This document shows, piece by piece, positions 7,715 through 15,738 of a stretch of 33,116 bases of DNA (position 1 is the first letter of the stretch; each line of letters starts with the position of its first letter). The stretch spans positions 1 through 33,116 of the forward strand of contig NZ_QLMK01000021.1 of the NCBI RefSeq assembly GCF_003259955.1, read 5' to 3'. The stretch is from Falsochrobactrum ovis. Its GTDB lineage: Bacteria; Pseudomonadota; Alphaproteobacteria; Rhizobiales; Rhizobiaceae. A program made the translations under genes and the position numbers. Under the pieces are notes generated by a model. It was not told where the DNA came from and made no database searches. It was given only the letters and a program-made list of their open reading frames with translations.

Positions 7715-9565
7715 TCAGAACTTAGCTTTGAAGCCAGCATAGGCAGCAATGCCAGGTGTATTATAGCCCCTTACAGTCTGATAGTCTTGGTCGAGGAGGT
7801 TCTCTCCGCGCAGATATACTTCGGTATTTTCAGTGAGCTGGTACGCAATTTTTGCGTTAAGCAGAGCGTAGTCGTTGAGTTTGCCTGAGAAGTCGACGGT
7901 ATCCGTCACCAGCTTAATGTCACTACTGATGGTCCACTTTTCAGCAGGCTTCAAAGAAGCAGACAACACCGCCATGTGACGTGGTATGTTAGGACGACGA
8001 TCGCCTGTCTCAAGTTCGGAATGGGTATAGGTATAGGAGCCGCCCAAGTCTAACCAGCTGGTTGCAGCATATATGAAAGACGCCTCTATGCCTTGCGCGC
8101 GAGTAGTTCCAAGTCTTTGATTATAGCTATAAGTATCATTGTCCCAATCAATAAGGTCCTCGATTTCTGTCCAGAAATAGGTAACGTCGGTTGTCAGAGT
8201 GTTATTTAGGAACTTCTGCTCGACGCCAATGTCAAAGCTGCGGCTGGTTTCCGGCTGAAGATTGGGATTTCCCATATCCCATGGGGCGTAGAGTTGGTAC
8301 AAGCTTGGTGCACGAAAACCTGTTCCATAGGATGAATGGAGACGTGTATTTGTTTGTTCAAATAAGTAGGAGAGCGTTCCACGACCTGTTGTGTACCCTC
8401 CGAATGTAGAGTGCTCATCGTGGCGAATTCCAGCGGTTAGCACAAGATTGTCAATGGGTTCCAGCACAGCCTGGGTCCAAGCACCTGTAAGATCTATTCT
8501 GCCGATTGGATCATCGACCTCAGCTTTTTGTCGCTCATGATCGAGCCCATATTGTAGCAAAAATCTATCCGTGGCTTGGAATGAACCTTGGTAATCAAAT
8601 TTCTGCCGGTGACCGATGAACGTGGTTGTATAACCGCCAGAGTTGTCTTCACGATCAGTCTTAAATCCTTGAAACGAAAATGTATTTTTTAACCGACCTT
8701 CCATGAGGTCCACGTTAAATCCTATGCGACCTCCCCTCATTTTTGTGCGTTCGTAACTATCTGCGTCATCTGGGTCGGGGGCGTAAGGAAAATAAGGTTC
8801 GGTACCGTCATATTCAGCTTTAGCGTCGATGTAGAGCAGCGACCCAAATACAGAAAACACTTCGTTGATACGATGTTGCGCTGCCAGATCGATTTTTAGA
8901 TTTTCATAACCGTCGCGTTCCGAACCGCCGGCACGAGCTGAGATGCCATCCGTATGAAATCCAGAGATATTGGCCGCAATCTCAGACCCATTCTTGGCTG
9001 CTGTAATGCCGTAATGCGCCCTCGCAGTACCAAAGGAGCCGCCCTCCGCATTAAGCGTGTGGTTAATGCCATCCGGAATGTTGCCTAGGGTAGCAATGTC
9101 AACAACACCAGCAATCGCATTGGAACCATAAAGTGTGCTTTGAGAGCCTTGAAGCATCTCAATGCCTGTGATGCCGCCGGTCAGTATATGCTGGTATTGG
9201 GTTGCAACTTGAGTGCCTGTGGTGTCTGAGATATCGATCCCATTATAAAGTGTTTTGACGTAGCCCCCCGGCAATCCGCGAATGTAGATGTTGGACTGTG
9301 TGCCTATTCCACCATTTGCGGTGAAAGAAACTCCAGGTAAAAGAGCGAGATAGTCGCGTATGGAGATGAAGGAATTTTCTTCGATCTCGGCTTTAGTCAC
9401 TGTTTCGACAGTCGATCCTATCTTGCTGCCTTCAAATGGAGCGCGATTGGCGACGATAGTAATAGTATCAAGAGTTAAGCCATCAGAAACCGCGAGGTCC
9501 TGACTATGCGCTGAAGCTATCGTGAGTGCGAGCGCACTAGCGTTCGAAATTAAAATTTTATGCAT
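7715..9565 (-). CDS. btuB: TonB-dependent receptor, BtuB-like cobalamin transporter
   Basis: The 616-residue outer membrane protein has a signal peptide (about residues 1-21), a TonB box (LDTITIVANR, about 31-40) and a plug domain (IRDYLALLPGVSFT ... IYIRGLPGGYVKTLYNGIDI ... GSQSTLYGSNAIAGVVDI). A 22-strand barrel domain follows, ending in aromatic F (YAGFKAKF). The compact length and plug sequence fit the BtuB/FepA-type receptors. Substrate assignment to vitamin B12 or related corrinoids rests mainly on the cobalamin riboswitch in its leader. It uses TonB-ExbBD energy supplied from elsewhere. The neighbouring DUF1007-NicO operon on the same strand fits a cobalt/corrinoid theme. Confidence 0.9.
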   Translation of the reverse strand: MHKILISNASALALTIASAHSQDLAVSDGLTLDTITIVANRAPFEGSKIGSTVETVTKAEIEENSFISIRDYLALLPGVSFTANGGIGTQSNIYIRGLPGGYVKTLYNGIDISDTTGTQVATQYQHILTGGITGIEMLQGSQSTLYGSNAIAGVVDIATLGNIPDGINHTLNAEGGSFGTARAHYGITAAKNGSEIAANISGFHTDGISARAGGSERDGYENLKIDLAAQHRINEVFSVFGSLLYIDAKAEYDGTEPYFPYAPDPDDADSYERTKMRGGRIGFNVDLMEGRLKNTFSFQGFKTDREDNSGGYTTTFIGHRQKFDYQGSFQATDRFLLQYGLDHERQKAEVDDPIGRIDLTGAWTQAVLEPIDNLVLTAGIRHDEHSTFGGYTTGRGTLSYLFEQTNTRLHSSYGTGFRAPSLYQLYAPWDMGNPNLQPETSRSFDIGVEQKFLNNTLTTDVTYFWTEIEDLIDWDNDTYSYNQRLGTTRAQGIEASFIYAATSWLDLGGSYTYTHSELETGDRRPNIPRHMAVLSASLKPAEKWTISSDIKLVTDTVDFSGKLNDYALLNAKIAYQLTENTEVYLRGENLLDQDYQTVRGYNTPGIAAYAGFKAKF

Positions 9566-9734
9566 CTAGTCCCCAAACGTGGCCAAATCACAAGTCTATG
9601 GCCGCAAAGAACCGCATCGATTGGAGGTCAGGCATAAGCACCCAATTGCCAACGCGTATACGGCAACAAACAATATGTCACCGCTACGGTAGCCGCGCTT
9701 AGACACCCCTCGTGCCCAAACATGGGTGACTGAA

Positions 9735-9903
9735 ACGGCAGGTCTCCTGACTTCCGGGTCTAGGCACGTCATCCACCTTCCCAGCCAATGGCCAGTGGTT
9801 TTAAAGATGCGGCTCGCCGGTTACAGTTGCGGGGGCAGTTGCGGAATAGACCAATGATCTCACCGCATTCCCATTTTAATCAGCGTTGAAGCTGAACCAG
9901 TTT
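9735..9903 (-). promoter_or_regulatory. Cobalamin (B12) riboswitch upstream of btuB-like gene
   Basis: Read on the minus strand, the leader contains the AdoCbl riboswitch landmarks in order: GGGAATGCGGTGAG, then CCGCAACTGCCCCCGCAACTG, then CACTGG...GGGAAGG, then the B12 box GGAAGTCAGGAGACCTGCC. About 170 bases separate the B12 box from the receptor start, enough for an expression platform. With cobalamin bound it should repress the receptor gene. Confidence 0.95.
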
Positions 9904-10281
9904 CATGGGGTAAAAATATGCGGCGCTTTTTATGAAGTCAAGCAGCGTAATATATAGGGTTTCGACATTCTTGTTCGTCAAAATACCTGTACGCATGTCG
10001 CGATGGCAGCAGCGATCGCGTCGAGTTGTTTGGCCGGCTCAGAATTTGAAGGGACGGGAGTTAGCGTGGTCAATAGAACGATGTTTATTGCCTTAAAAGT
10101 CACGGCAATTTTTTGCTGCTGAACACCATGCCGCTTTGCGCGATCCGTCCATCTGAGTAGCCCCGACTTTGTTCGACACTCTTCATCTTCATTTTGTAAT
10201 TTTGATCAAATTGTGCGGGTGACATCATTGATCATTGCTTGGTTAAACTTAGGGGCGAAGGTCAGCTGAAAGGAATAATAA
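9904..10281. other. Intergenic region between the riboswitch and the rirA relic
   Basis: No start-to-stop gene is evident. A minus-strand frame open over about 70 codons (contains LLTTLTPVPSNSEPAKQLDA, ending TGA near 9981) lacks any start codon and may be coding debris. The btuB promoter must lie in its left part. AAGGA at 10269-10273 serves the rirA-like frame. Confidence 0.35.
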
Positions 10282-10725
10282 ATTCGTCTTACTCGTCAGA
10301 CGAATTATGCCATTCGCATGCTTATGTATCGTGCGGTTGACGGCAATCTGAGCCGCGTCCCTGAAATCGCACGCGCTTACGGCGTATCAAAGCTTTTTCA
10401 GTTTAAGATTTTGCAGCCACTAGCCGAGCATCAGCTTGTCGAGACTGTTCGGGGACGCAATGGCGGTGTGCGCCTAAAACGCGCTGCAAAGGATATTTCA
10501 TTATTTGATGTTATTCGCGTAACAGAAGTAAATTTAGCCATGACTGAATGTTTCGAAGACGAAGCAATAGAGTGCCCGTTGGTTGATAGTTGTGGTCTTA
10601 ATTTAGCTCTGCGCGAATACAGCATCCCTGATTTGCTCAGTCACGGACGAATGTTCGTACGTTGCTTGGGCTTGATGAAGATATTGAGAGAGAACGCGTC
10701 GCCAGCTGACAAGCTAATGATTTAA
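10282..10725 (+). pseudogene. rirA: RirA-like Rrf2-family iron regulator, altered copy
   Basis: The frame carries the RirA sequence: QTNYAIRMLMYRA, LSRVPEIARAYGVSK, VETVRGRNGGVRLKRAAKDI, and the Fe-S cysteines ECFEDEAIECPLVDSCGLN (C-x7-C-x5-C). RirA is the global iron-response repressor of Rhizobiales. Two faults are visible. The codon where RirA starts (xRLTRQTNYA) is ATT at 10282, eight bases after AAGGA; the first ATG is 12 codons later and would cut into the helix-turn-helix. About a dozen residues normally following CGLNxALR (ALNAFFxVL) are missing, so ALR runs straight into EYSIPDLL, and the tail is abnormal. It is probably a non-functional second copy, although AUU initiation is possible. 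Confidence 0.75.
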
Positions 10726-10852
10726 TGCTGCCGAAGGTAATAAATAGCGATGATCCGGACCGATGCTCAGGCGCAGAAGGTGTGGCAAGACGATGCCGAT
10801 AAAGCCAATGCCACCTGAAATGGCGACCGTTGCCCCCGTTGCAGCCGCAACG
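10714..10852 (-). pseudogene. FecCD-type ABC permease, C-terminal fragment
   Basis: On the minus strand the frame reads [20 protein letters not shown] followed by PDHRYLLP. This is the highly conserved block near the C-terminus of FecCD permeases for siderophores, heme or cobalamin (HmuU/FhuB/BtuC class). It then ends SAALNH before TAG. Only about 45 codons remain. It overlaps the end of the rirA-like frame and joins directly to a repC fragment at its other side. Confidence 0.75.
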
Positions 10853-10960
10853 GAAACTGAGCACGATCAAGTCGCCAGGCGGCTATTTGCGATCCCTGAC
10901 ACAGAAGGCAAGGGCAGGGGACTTCGCCATCAATAAACTTCTATATGCAGGATTAAAGCG
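10853..10960 (+). pseudogene. repC: Fragment of the 3' end of a second repC
   Basis: These 108 bases encode [20 protein letters not shown] followed by GDFAIN-LLYAGLK. They differ from the end of the intact repC (21588-21696, opposite strand) at about 8 positions, roughly 93% identity. The frame continues into unrelated sequence (RIKQQTGHTTELRALSRIGD). It is a relic of another repABC replicon or of a duplication of this one. Confidence 0.85.
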
Positions 10961-11461
10961 AATTAAGCAGCAAACTGGGCATACTACCGAACTGCGAGCG
11001 CTGAGCAGAATCGGGGACTCGCTTCCTCTAGGCAGTCTTGATTGGGTTCGGTGAATATATCTAACGAGTCGCAAATAACATGTTTTGGTGTTCCGTCAAC
11101 CCGGTATGCGTGCCAGCTAGAAGAGGTGATTTTCAATACTGAACGTTGGACTGCATCGGTTTCCTTAAATAACGCTGCCTTTTCCGCTATCGAAAAGTGC
11201 GAAAAAACCGGCGATCACAATCTGGGCTTTATCCTGTCTCGCTTTATTTCGGTCTCAGGCCATGCATTTCAATATTATTGGAACCATCGGTATTATAATA
11301 ACGCTTGTTCCCGTAGCGAATACAAGCGGCCGTAATTAAGACAGCGGCTGTAGCGCTACAACGTGAAACTACTAGACCGCCAAATAAAATAAGGGCCGCC
11401 AGAGCTAAGATCGTCTCCGCTTTCTCTACGTTTTTTGGTGCTTACAATTTTTGTCTCGTCT
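10961..11461. other. Region without an assignable gene; possible small membrane-protein remnant on the minus strand
   Basis: A plus-strand frame of 97 codons (TTG at 11042) has no recognisable content. On the minus strand an open stretch 11441-11244 encodes a plausible protein segment (ETILALAALILFGGLVVSRC, later IRYGNKRYYNTDG). It follows the SH3-domain gene by about 20 bases but has no ATG, GTG or TTG start, so it may be a truncated fourth operon gene. Confidence 0.35.
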
Positions 11462-12277
11462 TTATGGATAAGACCATCCATCATGTTCTACACGGAAAAT
11501 GCGGAGGGGTGCCCCGGGTTTGGAAGGGTCGGCGCGTAGAAAAAAGACTGCGCGCTGTTTCTTGCCAAAATTAGTGAAATCAACATTGATAGTGATCATG
11601 CCCCTTAGCATAGGCTGTTGAGGGTCGGGCATTGGATCGCTAATCGCGCCATCAAAATCTTGAGCTCCATAAAGCGGATGCGCACCAATATTGCCGGAAG
11701 CCAACCATGCTACGATATCGTCAGTGAAATAGTTTCTCGCCACCGTTGGATCAAATGCACTGGGCAAGACACTATTTTCGGACTGAAACTCACGTTCGTA
11801 AACCTCGCGCACAAGGTCTTGCGCCTGGGCAACTGGATCGATACCTTTTTTGAGTATGTATGGATCAGGCTCCTGCGGCTTTTGGTGGGAGACCATGACA
11901 GAACCTGATTCCTCCCCTTCTGGTGTGATATAGTTTTGCGCCACCCATCCGGCCTTGCTCATGGCCTTGTTGCGCATCAGGCACCAACGGGGTGGAAGCG
12001 CTTTGATCTGTGTTTGGGTCATCGCCATATAATGGGCAGCGGTATAGAAAGGCACACAGGTGATCTGCTGCATGTTGCGTTCATTGTGAGCAAATGTATC
12101 AATCACTGGATAGTTGGTTCCCGGTCCCATACGCGCGTTGAGAACGTCATTCGCCGAAACACCCTTTACGCGCCACGCATCGGGGCCATGTCCGTCGATT
12201 TCGGCTTGTGCAGTCAAAACGGTGTTTCCAAGAAAAACCAGTGCAAGCGCTATCTTGACTATGCGGATGATATTCAT
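11462..12277 (-). CDS. Secreted bacterial-SH3-domain protein
   Basis: The 271-residue protein has a signal peptide (MNIIRIVKIALALVFLGNTV, cleavage after AQA). An SH3b domain follows (about residues 38-118), with the canonical core VLNARMGPGTNYPVIDTF and the end AGWVAQNYI. The C-terminal part (about 145-271) contains YEREFQSENSVLPS and an AVFFLRAD...WSYP ending that resembles DUF3828-type periplasmic domains. SH3b domains often bind peptidoglycan or protein ligands in the envelope. Its ATG overlaps the stop of the VWA gene by four bases, with GTGGAGG inside that gene as ribosome site, so production is coupled to the VWA protein. Exact function is unknown. Confidence 0.75.
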   Translation of the reverse strand: MNIIRIVKIALALVFLGNTVLTAQAEIDGHGPDAWRVKGVSANDVLNARMGPGTNYPVIDTFAHNERNMQQITCVPFYTAAHYMAMTQTQIKALPPRWCLMRNKAMSKAGWVAQNYITPEGEESGSVMVSHQKPQEPDPYILKKGIDPVAQAQDLVREVYEREFQSENSVLPSAFDPTVARNYFTDDIVAWLASGNIGAHPLYGAQDFDGAISDPMPDPQQPMLRGMITINVDFTNFGKKQRAVFFLRADPSKPGAPLRIFRVEHDGWSYP

Positions 12278-14031
12278 TTCACCTCCACGATCGAACGACC
12301 AAGAACTTTACGGCCGCTGACATCGAGAAAGCGAACCTCATAGGTTCCGCCTTCTGTCGGCATCTGCAATTCTAACATTTGCTCTGCACCCACTTTGTAG
12401 GCGGCGATCCAACTAAAGTCGGCTTGATCTTGACGAGCTATTGAAATGCGCTGATCGGCGCTGTCCGCACCTCCACTCCACGTCACCGTGATGGTTTCGC
12501 CGGCACGAGCTTGCGTCGGTGCGCTTATTCCCGCACCTTCGTCTAAAGGAGCATCCTCGGGTACGACCTCAAGTTGGTAACTAGCAAGGGTACGTCCGCC
12601 TTCACGCAGCACATAGCGGACCTCATAAAGCCCTGTTTCGGTTGGAGCTTTTATATCGCCCTCAAATTTGCCGTGAACCCGAATGTAAGTGCCATATTTT
12701 CCTTCATCGGCACCCACGGCTACGATGGTGATATAGTCATCAGGGTGAATTGAAGCAGACCAGTTAATACGAAGATTACTCCCCGCCCGCGCCGCTCGGG
12801 GCCCGTTGACAGTTACATCGGCTGCCACGACTTCCACCGGAGTGGAAGCTAGTGTCCGCCCGCCTTCTTGTAACACGTAACGCGCTTCATATAGACCCGG
12901 ATCTGCCGGCGCGATGAGCTTGGCTTCACGATTATCATGTACGCGTTGGTAATTTGTATATTTTCCTTCGTCTGCTCCGGCAGGCACGATCGTGACATAA
13001 TCATTTGGGTTGACGGTGGCTGTCCATGAGACGGTAAAGCTCGCCCCTGTTGTGACTTGCTCTGGCGCAGCTATCCCGACTTCTGCCGCGACCACTTCCA
13101 CTGGAGTGGAAGCTAATGTCCGCCCGCCTTCTTGTAACACGTAACGCGCTTCATATAGACCCGGATCTGCCGGCGCGATGAGCTTGGCTTCACGATTATC
13201 ATGTACGCGTTGGTAATTTGTATATTTTCCTTCGTCTGCTCCGGCAGGCACGATCGTGACATAATCATTTGGGTTGACGGTGGCTGTCCATGAGACGGTA
13301 AAGCTCGCCCCTGTTGTTACCTGTTCTGGTGCTTTTATTTCAATCTCCGCATCGCTTTTGGGTACGGGGGTTGGGTCCGGCTGCGGTTCAGCCATGGGTT
13401 GCAGATCCATAATAGACTGCACATGTGCAAGAGCGTCTTTTAATTCGGCAGCATTTTGCGCCGGGACAAATACGCCACCCGTATTTTCGGCAATGCAAGC
13501 AAGCCTGGCATGGGCCGCATCTTCCAAGTCAAAACCAACTACATGAGCGGTAAATTTTACACCTTGCTGCGCAAGTTGCTCGGACAATGCGCAAGGATCG
13601 GCCTGGCAGGTTTCCAACCCGTCGGAAATAAGCACCACTGTGGCGGGGTTATCGCGATAGGATAGTAAGTCTGCAGCATGTTGGACAGCAGCAGAAATGG
13701 GGGTTTTGCCCTTTGGGCGAATATTGTTGACCGTATTTATGAAACCGTCTCGGTCTAGCCGCTTGGGTTCGATCAGGGTTTCGATATCGCCGCAATCACC
13801 TTCAGAACGGTGACCGTAAGCGACCAGGCCGAGATGGGTGTCCTCCGACCAGCCATGGACAAGATCCGCCATGACGTCGCGCGCGATCTCGATCTTGGTT
13901 ACACCGTCAATCTGGCCCCACATTGAACCAGAAGCATCATAGACGATCACCACATCATCTGCTGCCCCGGCGGAGGAAAGGGGTATCAGGCTTGCTATGG
14001 TTGCGATCAGTGCCGCATTCAACGGGTTCAT
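12274..14031 (-). CDS. Secreted VWA-domain protein with tandem Ig-like repeats
   Basis: The 585-residue protein has a signal peptide (cleavage near SAGA-ADD). A von Willebrand factor A domain follows (about residues 25-215) with the MIDAS motif DASGSMWG, the TPISAAV loop and LISDGLETC. After a proline-rich linker come three Ig-like repeats of about 88 residues (APEQVTTGASFTVSWTATVN ... DYVTIVPAGADEGKY ... GLYEARYVLQEGGRTLAS) and a fourth, divergent C-terminal domain. The first two repeats are almost identical. MIDAS proteins bind ligands through a metal ion, so an envelope adhesion or assembly role is likely. GCAGGAGA precedes the ATG. It is the middle gene of a three-gene operon. Confidence 0.85.
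   Translation of the reverse strand: MNPLNAALIATIASLIPLSSAGAADDVVIVYDASGSMWGQIDGVTKIEIARDVMADLVHGWSEDTHLGLVAYGHRSEGDCGDIETLIEPKRLDRDGFINTVNNIRPKGKTPISAAVQHAADLLSYRDNPATVVLISDGLETCQADPCALSEQLAQQGVKFTAHVVGFDLEDAAHARLACIAENTGGVFVPAQNAAELKDALAHVQSIMDLQPMAEPQPDPTPVPKSDAEIEIKAPEQVTTGASFTVSWTATVNPNDYVTIVPAGADEGKYTNYQRVHDNREAKLIAPADPGLYEARYVLQEGGRTLASTPVEVVAAEVGIAAPEQVTTGASFTVSWTATVNPNDYVTIVPAGADEGKYTNYQRVHDNREAKLIAPADPGLYEARYVLQEGGRTLASTPVEVVAADVTVNGPRAARAGSNLRINWSASIHPDDYITIVAVGADEGKYGTYIRVHGKFEGDIKAPTETGLYEVRYVLREGGRTLASYQLEVVPEDAPLDEGAGISAPTQARAGETITVTWSGGADSADQRISIARQDQADFSWIAAYKVGAEQMLELQMPTEGGTYEVRFLDVSGRKVLGRSIVEVK
12838..13053. repeat. Internal direct repeat of the VWA gene, copy 1
   Basis: This block recurs 264 bases (88 codons) downstream, at 13102-13317, with about 200 bases identical including third codon positions and only scattered changes at the edges. 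A third repeat at about 12550-12800 is clearly diverged at the DNA level. Confidence 0.85.
13102..13317. repeat. Internal direct repeat of the VWA gene, copy 2
   Basis: This is the second copy of the 264-bp-period repeat. The near identity to copy 1 implies recent duplication or gene conversion, and it makes copy number liable to change by recombination or to collapse in assembly. Confidence 0.85.
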
Positions 14032-14054
14032 TATTTTCTCCTGCGCAGGAATGC

Positions 14055-15041
14055 TTATGACGGGCGTGCAACGCTATCGAGCTCTACTTCCCGAGCACCT
14101 GGCGTGCTCATTGCGCGCGCTTTAAGTTTGCGGAATTTAGCCGACATCTGCTCCAGTCTTGCATCCCATTCGGGATCTGGTTGCTGGTACTCGATGGTTC
14201 TGAAATAGACTTGCATCAAGCAGGTGATTGCGAAAGGCTCCAGAAGTGCGGCTTTGAAGCTCCAAGCAAATAGCAGAGCAAAGACGAAACCGCCCGCCGC
14301 CCATGCGCCGGGCATCAGGTAAACTACCAGCGCTGCTGGTGCGAGCATGACCACGAAGACGAGAAAGCTTAGGAGATAAACAATTACCGCCAGCCAAGCG
14401 GCGTTTTTAAGCATGACCTTATAGTTTTGGCCATACAGAACCAGTGCTTCCCGTGCAGAGCCCCAAGGGTTGGTCGACCTGGTCCGGATTGCATATGCGA
14501 GGATAACCTCGTCAATAAAGCCCACGGCGACCCGTAAAAAGGCGTGCAAAATACTTGCAATCTGCTGCATGCCCGGTATGGGCAGAAAGGACAGAATGCC
14601 ACGAACTAGCCCTGTAATCGCACCAATCACGCCCTTGACGAGCTGATCTATGGCAAAAAGTACACTTGCCTGGGCGAAGCGCTCTTTCACCACTCTGGTG
14701 GCATAATTAACCTGCGACTTGCCCTCCGGCATCGGCTTACCGTCGATCAATTCAACAAGAACCGCGATATGGCCCGCCTTGACGAGGTAAAGGATGTATT
14801 CCCGCGCCCAATACATGAACACGCCAAATAAACCGAAGCCAACGATGCCGCCCCACATTGTGCTGCTGGCTTGGAAACTATCGTCACCTAAACCACCGAC
14901 TCCATAACCGATGCCAGCGCCTGTCCCGGTCACTAGAATGTAACCCACGGCAATTCCGAAATAAACTGCCATTCTTAAAATGATAAACGGCATGGTCCGC
15001 GCCATCATTACTAGCGCGCGACCGACGCTAAAATCCCACAT
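14055..15041 (-). CDS. Polytopic membrane protein of the VWA operon
   Basis: The 328-residue protein has about six or seven hydrophobic segments: residues about 14-40 (FIILRMAVYFGIAVGYILVT), 62-82 (GGIVGFGLFGVFMYW), a central amphipathic/hydrophobic stretch, 215-240 (LAVIVYLLSFLVFVVMLAPA) and 245-270 (AGGFVFALLFAWSFKAA). It ends in a cytoplasmic, charged tail (LEQMSAKFRKLKARAMS). GGTGGAGAAA precedes the ATG. It is the first gene of the operon, 23 bases before the VWA gene. The family occurs beside VWA genes in alphaproteobacteria but has no established function known to me. It probably anchors or exports the partners. Confidence 0.65.
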   Translation of the reverse strand: MWDFSVGRALVMMARTMPFIILRMAVYFGIAVGYILVTGTGAGIGYGVGGLGDDSFQASSTMWGGIVGFGLFGVFMYWAREYILYLVKAGHIAVLVELIDGKPMPEGKSQVNYATRVVKERFAQASVLFAIDQLVKGVIGAITGLVRGILSFLPIPGMQQIASILHAFLRVAVGFIDEVILAYAIRTRSTNPWGSAREALVLYGQNYKVMLKNAAWLAVIVYLLSFLVFVVMLAPAALVVYLMPGAWAAGGFVFALLFAWSFKAALLEPFAITCLMQVYFRTIEYQQPDPEWDARLEQMSAKFRKLKARAMSTPGAREVELDSVARPS

Positions 15042-15222
15042 GGTTTCTCCACCCTTTGCTCATATTTGGAGAACGTAGCAGAAGAAAAGCAAAAACACCC
15101 CGTTCATTTGAATAGGGACAAATGAAAAAAAAGCGAGTATATTGGTTTGCACTACCAAAACCTGAAAAACAAATAAATAACCGGTTACAAAAAACAGAAT
15201 AAAGCGGGGGAGACGAGTTGAA

Positions 15223-15738
15223 TTGAATATCTTTTTCTTTTCTATTCTGACCATCTCATTCTTTTACTTTGTTCCCGGAGCCAACGGTCAGGATCAATCT
15301 TTACTGCCATCTCCCAAATCACCTCCCATGCTTGAAGTGCGCGGCGCCATCTCGAAGACAAATGTAAAAGATGGAGCGCATTTCGACATGGAAATGCTTA
15401 AGGTTTTGCCTGTCGCCGAATTGGAAACGAGCACAGCGGTCACCGATGGTGTGCGTCGCTTCGAGGGATTTCTGATGAGAGATCTTCTGGCATATGTTGG
15501 TGCTCAGGGCACGACCGTGACCGCGAAAGCCCTCAATGATTATACGATTAAAATTGCAATCGCCGAATTCGACCGGTTTGACGTTCTCGTGGCTTATGAA
15601 ATGGACGGGGAGCCGTTATTACCCAGCGATAAAGGGCCTCTATGGCTTGTCTATCCACGTGACCAGCATGTAGAATTGCAAGATATCCGCTTTGATTATC
15701 GCTGGGTCTGGCAATTGCGATGGCTAGACATACGATGA
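15223..15738 (+). CDS. SUOX-fold (molybdopterin-binding-like) periplasmic protein
   Basis: The 171-residue protein has a TTG start at 15223 with GGGGGAG upstream, the only start that includes the signal peptide (NIFFFSILTISFFYF, cleavage near NGQ). The mature part (LEVRGAI..., FEGFLMRDLLAYVG, LVAYEMDGEPLLPSDKGPLW, LVYPRD) matches the short 'oxidoreductase molybdopterin-binding' proteins. The mature sequence contains no cysteine, so the Mo-ligating residue of true sulfite oxidases is absent. It is the first gene of an operon with a histidine kinase and a response regulator, so a ligand-binding periplasmic input for the kinase is the likely role. Confidence 0.7.
   Translation: MNIFFFSILTISFFYFVPGANGQDQSLLPSPKSPPMLEVRGAISKTNVKDGAHFDMEMLKVLPVAELETSTAVTDGVRRFEGFLMRDLLAYVGAQGTTVTAKALNDYTIKIAIAEFDRFDVLVAYEMDGEPLLPSDKGPLWLVYPRDQHVELQDIRFDYRWVWQLRWLDIR

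Noticed and set aside
12838-13317. CRISPR-like or non-coding repeat array
   Set aside because: The repeat is 264 bp, has only two close copies and keeps a reading frame; it encodes Ig-like protein domains.
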